From: Tyzzerella sp. UBA1042
Lineage (GTDB): Bacteria; Bacillota; Clostridia; Lachnospirales; Anaerotignaceae
DNA: 27,224 nt
Direction of reading: 5' to 3'
Assembly: GCA_002316675.1 (NCBI GenBank)
Contig: DCDZ01000030.1
Coordinates: 1 to 27,224, forward strand
In this document: positions 14,344 to 21,334 of the stretch, in pieces
Layout: each line of letters starts with the position of its first letter
How positions within the stretch are numbered: position 1 is the first letter of the stretch
Notes under the pieces: model-generated
Database searches by the model: none
Told to the model about the DNA's origin: nothing
The model's input: only the letters and a program-made list of their open reading frames with translations
Program-made: the position numbers and the translations under genes

Positions 14344-15288
14344 TTACGATGATTTGTTTTTGTAATTTTCCTTGCGCACCTTTGTTTCCGCAGCCTTTGT
14401 GGCCTCCCGTTTTGCTTTTTCGGCAAACATTTCTTGAATATCTTCGGGAAGTTCTAGGGTAATGCGGCCCAATTTTCCCCCTCGGAATTCATCTAACAAA
14501 ATTTTCCCCGTCCGTATCAGATCGGGCTCGTTGCCTTTCAGCTTAAAGCCCCTTGCCTCCGCAATCTGCCTTAAAACCATATGAGGCTCTTCCGCTGTAT
14601 CAAAGGAAATCTGATAGCGCTTTCGGATGCTGTCTGCGTTGCGCAGAAGCATATGATTGATAAAAGCAAGGGAAAGTGTTTCCGCATCCAAAATATCATC
14701 GTTGATTGCGCCGGTAAATGCAAGCTTCAATCCAACCTCTTGGTCTTCAAATTTCGGCCACAGAATGCCTGGGGTATCCAAAAGCTCAAAGTCTTTTTTC
14801 AACTTGATCCATTGCTTTCCCCGGGTTACGCCGGGCTTATCCCCGGTTTTTGCGGTGGTCTTACCCACATATTTGTTGATAAATGTAGATTTGCCCACAT
14901 TTGGAATGCCAACGATCATACTGCGAATGGGGACATGAATGCGCCCCCGGGCTTTTAGCTTTTCAATTTTTTCCCGCATCATGCTTCTTGCCGCATCAGT
15001 CACCGCATTCATGCCGGTTCCTTTTAATGAATTCATTTGAATGACACAAAAGCCTTGATTTTCAAAATAAGCCGTCCAAATTTCCGTTGCTTTTTCATCA
15101 GCCAAATCACACTTATTCAGTAAAATAATACGATGCTTATTTTTTGTCAAAGCATCCAAATCCGGGTTTTTGCTGCTATACGGAATTCTTGCATCTACCA
15201 ACTCGATGACGATGTCAACCAAAGAGATGTTTTCTTCCATCATACGGCGGGTTTTGGTCATATGCCCCGGGTACCATTGTATATTCAT
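14344..15288 (-). CDS. rbgA: Ribosome biogenesis GTPase RbgA (YlqF)
   Basis: Protein of 314 residues, a circularly permuted GTPase. Motifs appear in the permuted order G4 (LNKCDLAD, 57-64), G5 (MNSLKGTG), G1 (GIPNVGKSTF, 127-136), a G2 threonine in PGVTRGKQW, and G3 (DTPG, 171-174). It opens with the family signature MNIQWYPGHMTKTRR. RbgA drives late assembly of the 50S ribosomal subunit in Firmicutes. A helical C-terminal RNA-binding region follows. AGGAAGG lies upstream of the start, 18 nt after the lepB stop. The order rplS-lepB-rbgA is conserved in this phylum; rnhB, which often comes next, is absent. Confidence 0.95.
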   Translation of the reverse strand: MNIQWYPGHMTKTRRMMEENISLVDIVIELVDARIPYSSKNPDLDALTKNKHRIILLNKCDLADEKATEIWTAYFENQGFCVIQMNSLKGTGMNAVTDAARSMMREKIEKLKARGRIHVPIRSMIVGIPNVGKSTFINKYVGKTTAKTGDKPGVTRGKQWIKLKKDFELLDTPGILWPKFEDQEVGLKLAFTGAINDDILDAETLSLAFINHMLLRNADSIRKRYQISFDTAEEPHMVLRQIAEARGFKLKGNEPDLIRTGKILLDEFRGGKLGRITLELPEDIQEMFAEKAKREATKAAETKVRKENYKNKSS

Positions 15289-15306
15289 ATGTTTTCGTTC
15301 CTTCCT

Positions 15307-15909
15307 TTAAGAGATGATACCAAATCCGTCAAAGGGATATAAACGGAAAATTACCTTTCCCGCAAGATCCTTTTTTTGGATGGCGCCGACGGAGGCACGG
15401 CGGCTGTCGGTGCTGGCGTTTCGGTTATCACCCATTACAAAGTAGCTGCCTTCGGGAACGGTATAAGGGTAGTCCAAATCCCCTGTATTCATCATCGTTT
15501 CCTTAATATAGGGCTCATCCAGCAAAATGTCGTTTACATAAAGGGAGTATTCCACGTTTTCACTGTCTCCATTCCAAACAATATCAATGACATCTCCCGG
15601 CAAACCGATCACACGCTTAATAATATTCTCTTTTTGCCCATCGGTATTTAACCTGCAAATTACAATTTCGCCCTGCTTTGGGGAAGTTATAGAGGTAGCC
15701 AACTTATTGACAAATATCAAATCGCCATGGTGGAAATTAGGTTCCATGGAGGAGCCTTTTACATAAACAGTTCCCAATACAAAAGTGCGAAGGAAAAAAA
15801 CCAAAGCCACTAAAAAAAGCATCTGAAGCAAAAAGGGAAGCTCATTTTTCTTTTTTGCCGCCCTTTTTCTTTTTTCGGTGGGTTCGTCGTGGGTTTGTGT
15901 CTGTTCCAT
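15307..15909 (-). CDS. lepB: Type I signal peptidase
   Basis: Protein of 200 residues with a charged cytoplasmic N-terminus, one transmembrane helix (about 25-47) and an extracytoplasmic catalytic domain. The catalytic Ser54 lies in KGSSMEPNF and the general base Lys98 in IIKRVIGLPGD; GDNRNASTDSR and the C-terminal GKVIFRLYPFD complete the family boxes. It cleaves Sec and Tat signal peptides at the membrane surface. With a single N-terminal anchor it is of the bacterial (P) type, like SipS. AGGAGG precedes the ATG. It lies between rplS and rbgA in a shared direction. Confidence 0.95.
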   Translation of the reverse strand: MEQTQTHDEPTEKRKRAAKKKNELPFLLQMLFLVALVFFLRTFVLGTVYVKGSSMEPNFHHGDLIFVNKLATSITSPKQGEIVICRLNTDGQKENIIKRVIGLPGDVIDIVWNGDSENVEYSLYVNDILLDEPYIKETMMNTGDLDYPYTVPEGSYFVMGDNRNASTDSRRASVGAIQKKDLAGKVIFRLYPFDGFGIIS

Positions 15910-15981
15910 ATATTTTCCTCCTATCTGCTTTGCGGTAAACGATAAAAATAAGCCTGAGATTGCTTGTTTATCTTATCCTTA

Positions 15982-16023
15982 TTTTTTCGTAAGGGACAAA
16001 GCCTTTTGTCCCTTACGAAAAAA
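15982..16023. repeat. 19-bp perfect palindromic hairpin between rplS and lepB
   Basis: Positions 15982-16000 (TTTTTTCGTAAGGGACAAA) and 16005-16023 are exact inverse complements with a 4-nt loop. T lies on the outside of the 5' arm and A on the outside of the 3' arm in both directions, so it is not followed by a U-tract and does not look like a terminator itself. On the minus strand its outer T-run also serves as the U-tract of the neighbouring rplS terminator. Confidence 0.8.
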
Positions 16024-16050
16024 ACCTCGATGAATCAATTCCACCGAGGT
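16018..16050 (-). terminator. Intrinsic terminator of rplS
   Basis: On the minus strand ACCTCG (16050-16045) pairs with CGAGGT (16029-16024) around a 15-nt loop and is followed by TTTTTT. The stem is short, so some read-through into lepB is likely, giving a partial operon. Confidence 0.6.
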
Positions 16051-16056
16051 AAATTT

Positions 16057-16401
16057 TTATCTTAATACTTCTTTTACTTTTGCTGCTTTGCCAACCTTGT
16101 CTCTCAAGTAGAAAAGCTTTGCGCGTCTAACAATACCGCGTCTTACAACCTCAATACGGTCGATTCTGGGGGAGTGCAAAGGCCATGTTCTTTCCACACC
16201 AACACCGGAAGCAATACGTCTTACTGTAAAAGTTTCTCTGATGCCGCCGCCCTGTCTTTTGATGACAACGCCTTCAAACATCTGAAGTCTTTCTCTGGTG
16301 CCTTCTACAACCTTCGCATAAACACGAACGGTGTCACCAACATTAAAAGGAGTTACGTCGCTCTTTAATTGCTCTTTTTCCAGTTCTCTGATAATATCCA
16401 T
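16057..16401 (-). CDS. rplS: 50S ribosomal protein L19
   Basis: Protein of 114 residues, the normal size of L19, which lies at the subunit interface. The recognisable core is FNVGDTVRVYAKVVEGTRER, then QMFEGVVIKRQGGGIRETFTVRRIASGVGVERTWPLHSP and the basic end VRRGIVRRAKLFYLRDKVGK. The ATG at 16401 follows GGAGG by 8 nt and gives the standard length; an upstream in-frame ATG at 16464 adds a foreign extension and is rejected. It is transcribed from a strong promoter at 16483-16511 through a leader of about 75 nt. Confidence 0.97.
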   Translation of the reverse strand: MDIIRELEKEQLKSDVTPFNVGDTVRVYAKVVEGTRERLQMFEGVVIKRQGGGIRETFTVRRIASGVGVERTWPLHSPRIDRIEVVRRGIVRRAKLFYLRDKVGKAAKVKEVLR

Positions 16402-16476
16402 TTTATTTCCTCCTTCCTTCAAAGATGTTCTTAACGCCATCCGCTTGATGCGCCATTGGACCATCCGTAATCACAA
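16402..16476 (-). promoter_or_regulatory. rplS leader, possible L19 autoregulatory element
   Basis: The roughly 75-nt leader carries the direct repeat GGATGG twice, about 26 nt apart, and the segment GCGCATCAAGCGGATGGCG, which can fold into small stems. L19 leader RNAs are known in Firmicutes, so autoregulation is possible, but I could not match the published consensus from memory. Confidence 0.3.
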
Positions 16477-16482
16477 TTCAGA

Positions 16483-16511
16483 ATTATAACACAGATCAAA
16501 AAAGTGTGCAA
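16483..16511 (-). promoter_or_regulatory. Strong sigma-A-type promoter of rplS
   Basis: On the minus strand TTGCAC (16511-16506), 17-bp spacer, TATAAT (16488-16483). Confidence 0.75.
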
Positions 16512-16555
16512 GCATTTTCAAGCTTTTTTGAAATAATATCCGTTTTTGGCAAGGC

Positions 16556-17494
16556 TTACATCCAGATTTTGCAGATTGCAATGCAGACCGGGAGGGTAGC
16601 CATAGAGAAGGCGGTTGTCAGCATCACCATTTTAGAGGAAGCCTCCGCACCCTCGCCATAGCGGCCTACGATCATGGGGACAATGGCGGCGGAGGGCAGC
16701 GCCAGAGAAAGAAAATAAACGGTCTTTACCAAGGGCTGCAGGGGAATGAAAAATATAAAGACAAAGGCCAAGAGGGGCATAAAAATCATTTTGGTTAAGC
16801 TGGCCTCCAATGCTTCCCGATCCCGCAGGAGAAAGCGGATGCCGCTGTTCCCCGTTAAAGCACCTATGTAAATCAAGGAAAGGGGCGTTGAAATTCCCCC
16901 CAAAGAGCTGATAAAGCTCTGCACAAAGTCCGGCATATACTGCATCAGCCCGATTAAAGAGGCTAAGAGTCCCAGTAAAATAGATGAAATATTTGGATTG
17001 ATGGTACCTTTTACCAGCGTGCGCAGCATGGTGCCAAGGCGTTCTCCTTTGACCCCTTTGATGATATACAGGCCGATGCTCCAAACATATAGATTCAGCC
17101 CCAAAACACTGGCGGACATATAAACAACGGCCTCTTCCCCAAAAAACATCAGTGCAATGGGAAAGCCGATAAAAGCGTTGTTCACAGAGGCCCCGGTGAC
17201 TTCAAGCATATTGAGGTGCTCTTCTTCAAATTTACGAAAGCGGTAATATATTCGTAGTATGCGCCCAAAAAGAATTAAGCTGAAAAATTGCAGACCCACA
17301 ATTAAGCCGAAGTTTGTAAGCATATCCCGTTCCACCTTGGTATTGGCAAGGCTTGAAAACAGAAGGGCGGGAATGGTAAAAAAAAGGACAATGTTTCCCA
17401 CACCAACGGTCATTTCGCCATTTAGAAATTTTTTACGGCTGCATAGATAGCCTATGGCCATTAAAGCAAATAATACAAAAAATTGACCAAACAT
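16556..17494 (-). CDS. AEC-family transporter (auxin efflux carrier type)
   Basis: Protein of 312 residues with about ten hydrophobic helices in two halves. Family-type segments are GNIVLFFTIPALLFSSLA in the first half, NNAFIGFPIALMFFGEEA, GTINPNISSILLGLLASL, PLSLIYIGA, and PSAAIVPMIVGRYGEGA in the second half. Bacterial AEC proteins export or import small carboxylates such as malate, malonate or amino-acid derivatives; the substrate here is not evident. ATG 17494 follows AGGAGA by 5 nt and starts directly at the first helix; an in-frame ATG at 17581 is less likely. It is in the same direction as rplS but rplS has its own promoter. Confidence 0.85.
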   Translation of the reverse strand: MFGQFFVLFALMAIGYLCSRKKFLNGEMTVGVGNIVLFFTIPALLFSSLANTKVERDMLTNFGLIVGLQFFSLILFGRILRIYYRFRKFEEEHLNMLEVTGASVNNAFIGFPIALMFFGEEAVVYMSASVLGLNLYVWSIGLYIIKGVKGERLGTMLRTLVKGTINPNISSILLGLLASLIGLMQYMPDFVQSFISSLGGISTPLSLIYIGALTGNSGIRFLLRDREALEASLTKMIFMPLLAFVFIFFIPLQPLVKTVYFLSLALPSAAIVPMIVGRYGEGAEASSKMVMLTTAFSMATLPVCIAICKIWM

Positions 17495-17860
17495 ACGATT
17501 CTCCTTTATCCTCGGTAAGTTCTTTTTCGGGGGAAATATTGTTGCTTGCCTTTCCGAAGGCAGTATCCTGAAAATCTTCATTTTGCAAGCTTATATTGCA
17601 TTTTATATTAGCAAAGAATTGAACAAATAGCAATCTTTATGATTCTGAAAATGTAAAGAATAAGAAAAAAGAAAGGAAGCTTTTTAAAGAGAGAAGGATA
17701 TTAAAAATATCGTTAATAAATAAACAATAAAACGAGGTAAAGCTGCAAAAACCCTTCCGTTTTTTGTGAATAAATGGTATTTTATTAGTAAGAGGCTGAT
17801 ACCATTAAAATAAGAAGTGGAATAAGATTGCTCCAAAAAAAGGAATAGGGGTGAAATACC
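17495..17860. other. 366-bp AT-rich divergent intergenic region
   Basis: It separates the AEC transporter (minus) from the TetR-type regulator (plus). It contains the inverted repeat at 17773-17806 and, on the minus strand, a weak promoter candidate TTTGTT (17627-17622) with TAAAAT (17605-17600). A small GCCTT/AAGGC hairpin lies in the AEC leader. No coding frame stands out. Confidence 0.6.
17773..17806. promoter_or_regulatory. Inverted repeat AATGGTAT/ATACCATT, candidate TetR operator
   Basis: Two perfect 8-bp half-sites (17773-17780 and 17799-17806) are separated by 18 bp and lie 55 bp before the TetR-type gene. TetR regulators commonly bind inverted repeats in their own promoter region, so autoregulation is the likely meaning. 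Confidence 0.45.
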
Positions 17861-18430
17861 TTGTCTCAGTTTACGAAGAAGGCTATTCAGAAAGCTTTTT
17901 TAGATTCTATATTAAAAAAATCATTTGATAAAATTACAGTGAAGGATATTGTGGAGGAGTGTGAAATTAACCGCAATACATTTTATTACTATTATAAAGA
18001 CATCTATGATTTGATGGAGGATATTTTTATAATAGAAACACAAAAGGAGTTGGAGAAGGCGCAAGAGCTCAGCAGCTGCAATGAAGCCTTTTTGGGGATT
18101 GCTGCATATATTATGCGCTACAAAGCCTCCATTTCCCACATCTATTATTCAAAATGCAGAGATATTTTTGTGGGCTATTTGTTCACAATGTCGGAACGTA
18201 TTCTGGAGAGTTACATAGAGCGGCTTGATCTTGCATCGCAAATAGAAGAAAAGGATAAAAAATTCGTCTGCGATTTTTATCGGTTTTCATTGGTGGGGAT
18301 GATGAACAACTGGATTAAAAACGGGATGGAGGAAGATGAGGAACAGTTTATCAAAAAAATGTGTGATATTTTTGAAAATACCGTTGAAGCGGCCCTTCGG
18401 GGGTTGACAGAGGGCAAAAAGCCTGTTTGA
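17861..18430 (+). CDS. TetR/AcrR-family transcriptional regulator
   Basis: Protein of 189 residues. The N-terminal helix-turn-helix (about 5-52) reads AIQKAFLDSILKKSFDKITV, then VKDIVEECEINRNTFYYYYK, the classic TetR pattern ending with the aromatic-rich recognition helix. The C-terminal helical domain (about 60-185) resembles the TetR_C_7-type domain of DhaS-like regulators. The start is a TTG at 17861, with GGGGTG 7 nt upstream and no better ATG. It heads a three-gene run with a membrane protein and a radical SAM protein and probably controls them. The effector is unknown. Confidence 0.85.
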   Translation: MSQFTKKAIQKAFLDSILKKSFDKITVKDIVEECEINRNTFYYYYKDIYDLMEDIFIIETQKELEKAQELSSCNEAFLGIAAYIMRYKASISHIYYSKCRDIFVGYLFTMSERILESYIERLDLASQIEEKDKKFVCDFYRFSLVGMMNNWIKNGMEEDEEQFIKKMCDIFENTVEAALRGLTEGKKPV

Positions 18431-18494
18431 TTTATAGGCAAACCTGAAGAAATGCCCAAAAATCATACAATATGCTTTTTTTATCCGTAGTGAT

Positions 18495-18523
18495 TTGAAA
18501 GGCAAGGGTATAAGCTATACATA
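18495..18523 (+). promoter_or_regulatory. Candidate internal promoter with GTATA/TATAC palindrome
   Basis: TTGAAA (18495-18500), 17-bp spacer, TACATA (18518-18523). GTATA-AGC-TATAC (18508-18520) overlaps the -10 region. Its GGTAT...ATAC edges recall the half-sites at 17773-17806, so the same regulator could act here. Confidence 0.35.
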
Positions 18524-18539
18524 GGATGGAGGGGTGAAT

Positions 18540-19070
18540 TTGAGCGCAATCAATCAAAGAAGAGTAATTTCCTGTTTGCCATTGTTACTCTTTCTTGCCA
18601 TAGGCTGTTATTGTTTCTTTCCAAAAATAAATCCGGCGTTTTTGGTTCTTTGTATGGGCATTGCTGTCATCATAACTGCCTTAAGCAAGCTATTTTGTTA
18701 TTTTAGCAAGGATACATATCAGTTGGCATTTCAGTTTGATTTTGGCTTGGGCATATTTTTTCTCACCATGGGCGTATTGCTGGTTGTGTCAGATTATTTT
18801 CTGACAATACTATCGTTTTGCATGATGATTGATGCCGTATTAAAGATACAAACTGCGTTGGAAGCCAAAAGCTTCGGGTTGCAAAAATGGTGGTGCATTC
18901 TGATTTTGGCGGTGCTTGCGGCAGTGTCGGCACTGCTTTTGATGATCGTTATTTATGAAAAATTTTTTTTGCGTTTTAACCCACTGTATCTGCTGGGGTT
19001 TATTTTTATACTGAATGGAGGTCTAAATCTATTTACCGTATTGTATACAGTGAAGGAGCCGGGAAAATAG
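18540..19070 (+). CDS. Small polytopic membrane protein, HdeD/DUF308-like
   Basis: Protein of 176 residues with about six hydrophobic segments, including CLPLLLFLAIGCYCFF, FLVLCMGIAVIITALSKL, LGIFFLTMGVLLVVSDYFL and CILILAVLAAVSALLLMIVI, and the C-terminal LLGFIFILNGGLNLFTVLYT. Size and repeated helix pairs are like the HdeD/DUF308 family, but the match is by pattern only. TTG 18540 is chosen because GGAGGGG (18528-18534) lies 5 nt upstream; the in-frame GTG at 18534 overlaps that site. It lies between the TetR-type regulator (109 nt gap) and the radical SAM gene (71 nt gap), all in one direction, so it probably belongs to the same functional unit. Confidence 0.7.
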   Translation: MSAINQRRVISCLPLLLFLAIGCYCFFPKINPAFLVLCMGIAVIITALSKLFCYFSKDTYQLAFQFDFGLGIFFLTMGVLLVVSDYFLTILSFCMMIDAVLKIQTALEAKSFGLQKWWCILILAVLAAVSALLLMIVIYEKFFLRFNPLYLLGFIFILNGGLNLFTVLYTVKEPGK

Positions 19071-19141
19071 TGCATGGAAATTGTATTTTATAGAAGAAAC
19101 CGATGCACCTTCACAAACGAGACTATAAGGGAGGAATGAGT

Positions 19142-20566
19142 ATGGGAACAGTTTCGCATGGGGCGGGCAGGCTGGCTTTTAGCACCGCCATCAATGGAGC
19201 ATTACAGTGCTCGGAGGCCGACCGGGATAAAATGCTTCGGAAGATTTTGACATTGGGGCAAAAATATATGTCTGGAGAAAAGTTTGATTTTGATTTTCAG
19301 GGTATGTCAGAGATGCTGGAAGATGAGGAAGGAACACTCAATCAGTATGTCAAAAGGCTTTTTGATGAAATTCATCCCAATGTTTTAAAAACCACGCTGC
19401 TCAATCTGGGGTTTGAAGCCTTCTTCCATGGAACCAAGACAACCAGAAAAATGCGTGAGAGGTATCAGTGTAATGTGCCATGGGTCATTCTTATGGATCC
19501 AACCAGCGCCTGCAATCTGCATTGTACGGGATGTTGGGCGGCGGAGTATGGGAATAAGCTAAACCTTTCCTTTGAAGAAATGGATCATGTGATCGAACAG
19601 GGGAAGGAATTAGGGATTTATTTTTATATGTTCACGGGGGGGGAGCCCTTAGTTAGAAAGGCAGACATCCTACGTCTGTGCAAAAAGCATCATGATTGTG
19701 TTTTTCTTGCCTATACAAATGGTACCTTGGTGGATGAGGTGCTGTGCAGGGAAATGCAGCGTATGGGGAACTTTTATCTTGCCATCAGCCTGGAAGGGTT
19801 TGACGAGGTGAATGACCTGCGCCGTGGGGAAGGCGTTTTCCGGAAGGTGATGGATGCCATGGATTTGCTGAAGGAGTACGGCTTGATTTTCGGCACCTCC
19901 ATCTGCTATACCTCGAAAAATGCAGAAACGGTTGTCAGCGATGAATTTGTAGATTTATTGGTAGAAAAGGGGAATCGATATGCCCTTTATTTCCATTATA
20001 TGCCTGTGGGCAACGATGCCGCTGTGGAGCTTTTGCCCAGCGTAGAACAGCGTAAGATGATGTATCACCGGGTAAGGGAAATTAGGGATATGCGCCACGG
20101 AAAAGGTCTGTTTACTATGGATTTCCAAAATGACGGAGAATATGTAGGCGGATGTATTGCAGGAGGCCGAAATTATTTCCATATCAATGCCAATGGCGAT
20201 GCGGAGCCTTGCGTATTTATACATTATTCCAATGCCAACATTCGCACCCATACCCTTTTGGAAATTTTAAAGCAACCCATTTTCATGGCCTATCGGGATC
20301 ATCAGCCTTTCAATAAAAACCATTTACGGCCCTGCCCGATGCTGGAAAACCCGGAATTTTTGGCAAAGCTGGTGCAGGAGACAGGGGCGAAATCTACGGA
20401 TTTACAGTCGCCGGAAGCTCCGGAGCATCTTTGTGCAAAATGCCATGAATATGCGAAAAACTGGGCACCCTGTGCAGAAGAGCTTTGGGAAGAAAAACCT
20501 CATACGAAGCGGAGTTATGAAAATTATAAGGCGGAAAAAGAAGAGAAAACAAAATCTGTTTCCTAA
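19142..20566 (+). CDS. Radical SAM protein with SPASM-like C-terminal cysteines
   Basis: Protein of 474 residues. An N-terminal helical part (1-105) precedes a radical SAM core: the cluster motif CNLHCTGCW (Cys124, Cys128, Cys131), TGGEPL (165-170), then a barrel ending near 330. The C-terminal part has Cys338 (GGCIAGG), Cys357 (AEPCVFI), Cys398 (RPCPM) and a further CAKC with Cys444 (Cys431, Cys434). This pattern suggests at least one auxiliary iron-sulfur cluster, as in SPASM enzymes that modify peptides, sugars or lipids. No precursor peptide gene is visible nearby. ATG 19142 has GGGAGG 7 nt upstream; ATG 19136 is too close to it. It is the last gene of the TetR-type cassette. Substrate unknown. 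Confidence 0.88.
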   Translation: MGTVSHGAGRLAFSTAINGALQCSEADRDKMLRKILTLGQKYMSGEKFDFDFQGMSEMLEDEEGTLNQYVKRLFDEIHPNVLKTTLLNLGFEAFFHGTKTTRKMRERYQCNVPWVILMDPTSACNLHCTGCWAAEYGNKLNLSFEEMDHVIEQGKELGIYFYMFTGGEPLVRKADILRLCKKHHDCVFLAYTNGTLVDEVLCREMQRMGNFYLAISLEGFDEVNDLRRGEGVFRKVMDAMDLLKEYGLIFGTSICYTSKNAETVVSDEFVDLLVEKGNRYALYFHYMPVGNDAAVELLPSVEQRKMMYHRVREIRDMRHGKGLFTMDFQNDGEYVGGCIAGGRNYFHINANGDAEPCVFIHYSNANIRTHTLLEILKQPIFMAYRDHQPFNKNHLRPCPMLENPEFLAKLVQETGAKSTDLQSPEAPEHLCAKCHEYAKNWAPCAEELWEEKPHTKRSYENYKAEKEEKTKSVS

Positions 20567-20667
20567 GCTTTCCTTTACGGCGGATATGCGGAAAGAATAG
20601 AGTTCCCCAAATATATCGTGTTAAGCATATGCGCATTGCAAAAGGCTGCAAGGAGCTAAGATTTTTT

Positions 20668-20697
20668 AGGGTGTCGGCTTTGTCGATACCCTTTTAA
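20668..20697 (+). terminator. Terminator after the radical SAM gene
   Basis: AGGGTGTCG (20668-20676) pairs with CGATACCCT (20684-20692), one G-U pair, 7-nt loop, followed by TTTT. About 100 nt separate it from the stop codon, with no gene between. Confidence 0.65.
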
Positions 20698-20774
20698 AAT
20701 TCAGAGAATAGGAAGGACTGCTTGTGTTGTGTATATCTGCCCCACAAAGGCTTTAGAATTGGCGGTGCTTTGCA

Positions 20775-20808
20775 ATAAAAAAGTGCTATCCTCCTTGGAA
20801 AATAGCAC
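20775..20808 (-). terminator. Intrinsic terminator of recJ-apt
   Basis: On the minus strand GTGCTAT (20808-20802) pairs with ATAGCAC (20789-20783) and is followed by TTTTTT, 14 nt after the apt stop codon. Confidence 0.85.
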
Positions 20809-20821
20809 AGTTGATTCTTAT

Positions 20822-21334
20822 TTAATAGTGGATTACCGTTTCCACCTGATATCCGTCTAAAACACTGCGGCCGTTTAAAAAATCAAGCTCAATTAAGAAA
20901 TTTAAAGAAACCACTTCCGCCCCCATGCTTTCCGCCATTTCCACAATGGCCTTGGCTGTGCCGCCGGTTGCCAGAAGATCATCCACAAGCACCACTTTTT
21001 GGCCGGGCTGCAGGGCATCCTTATGCATTTCAATGGTTGCGGTGCCGTATTCCAAGGCATAATCCTTGCTGATTACCTCAGCAGGAAGCTTGCCTTTTTT
21101 GCGTATGGGGATAAAGCCCTTTTTCAAATTGTAGGCAATGGGCATACCGAAAATAAAGCCTCTGGATTCGGGGCCCAAAATAAAGTCAAACTCCAGCCCT
21201 TCCAGTTTTTTCTGCATCTGATCCACCGCAGCAATCATGCCCGCAGGGTCCTTTAAAAGGGTGGTAATATCCCGAAAAATGACACCTTTTTCAGGATAAT
21301 CGGGGATAGATCTGATTTTATCCTTCAATTCCAT
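20822..21334 (-). CDS. apt: Adenine phosphoribosyltransferase
   Basis: Protein of 170 residues, the usual length. It begins MELKDKIRSIPDYPEKGVIF followed by RDITTLLKDP, diagnostic of Apt. GPESRGFIFG forms the flexible region near the active site, and VVLVDDLLATGGTAKAI is the PRPP-binding loop with its two acidic residues. It makes AMP from adenine and PRPP in purine salvage. Its ATG immediately follows the recJ TAA (TAAATG), with AGGAGGAG as ribosome binding site inside the end of recJ, so translation is coupled. Rel, usually the next gene in Firmicutes, lies about 3.3 kb away on the other strand. Confidence 0.97.
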   Translation of the reverse strand: MELKDKIRSIPDYPEKGVIFRDITTLLKDPAGMIAAVDQMQKKLEGLEFDFILGPESRGFIFGMPIAYNLKKGFIPIRKKGKLPAEVISKDYALEYGTATIEMHKDALQPGQKVVLVDDLLATGGTAKAIVEMAESMGAEVVSLNFLIELDFLNGRSVLDGYQVETVIHY

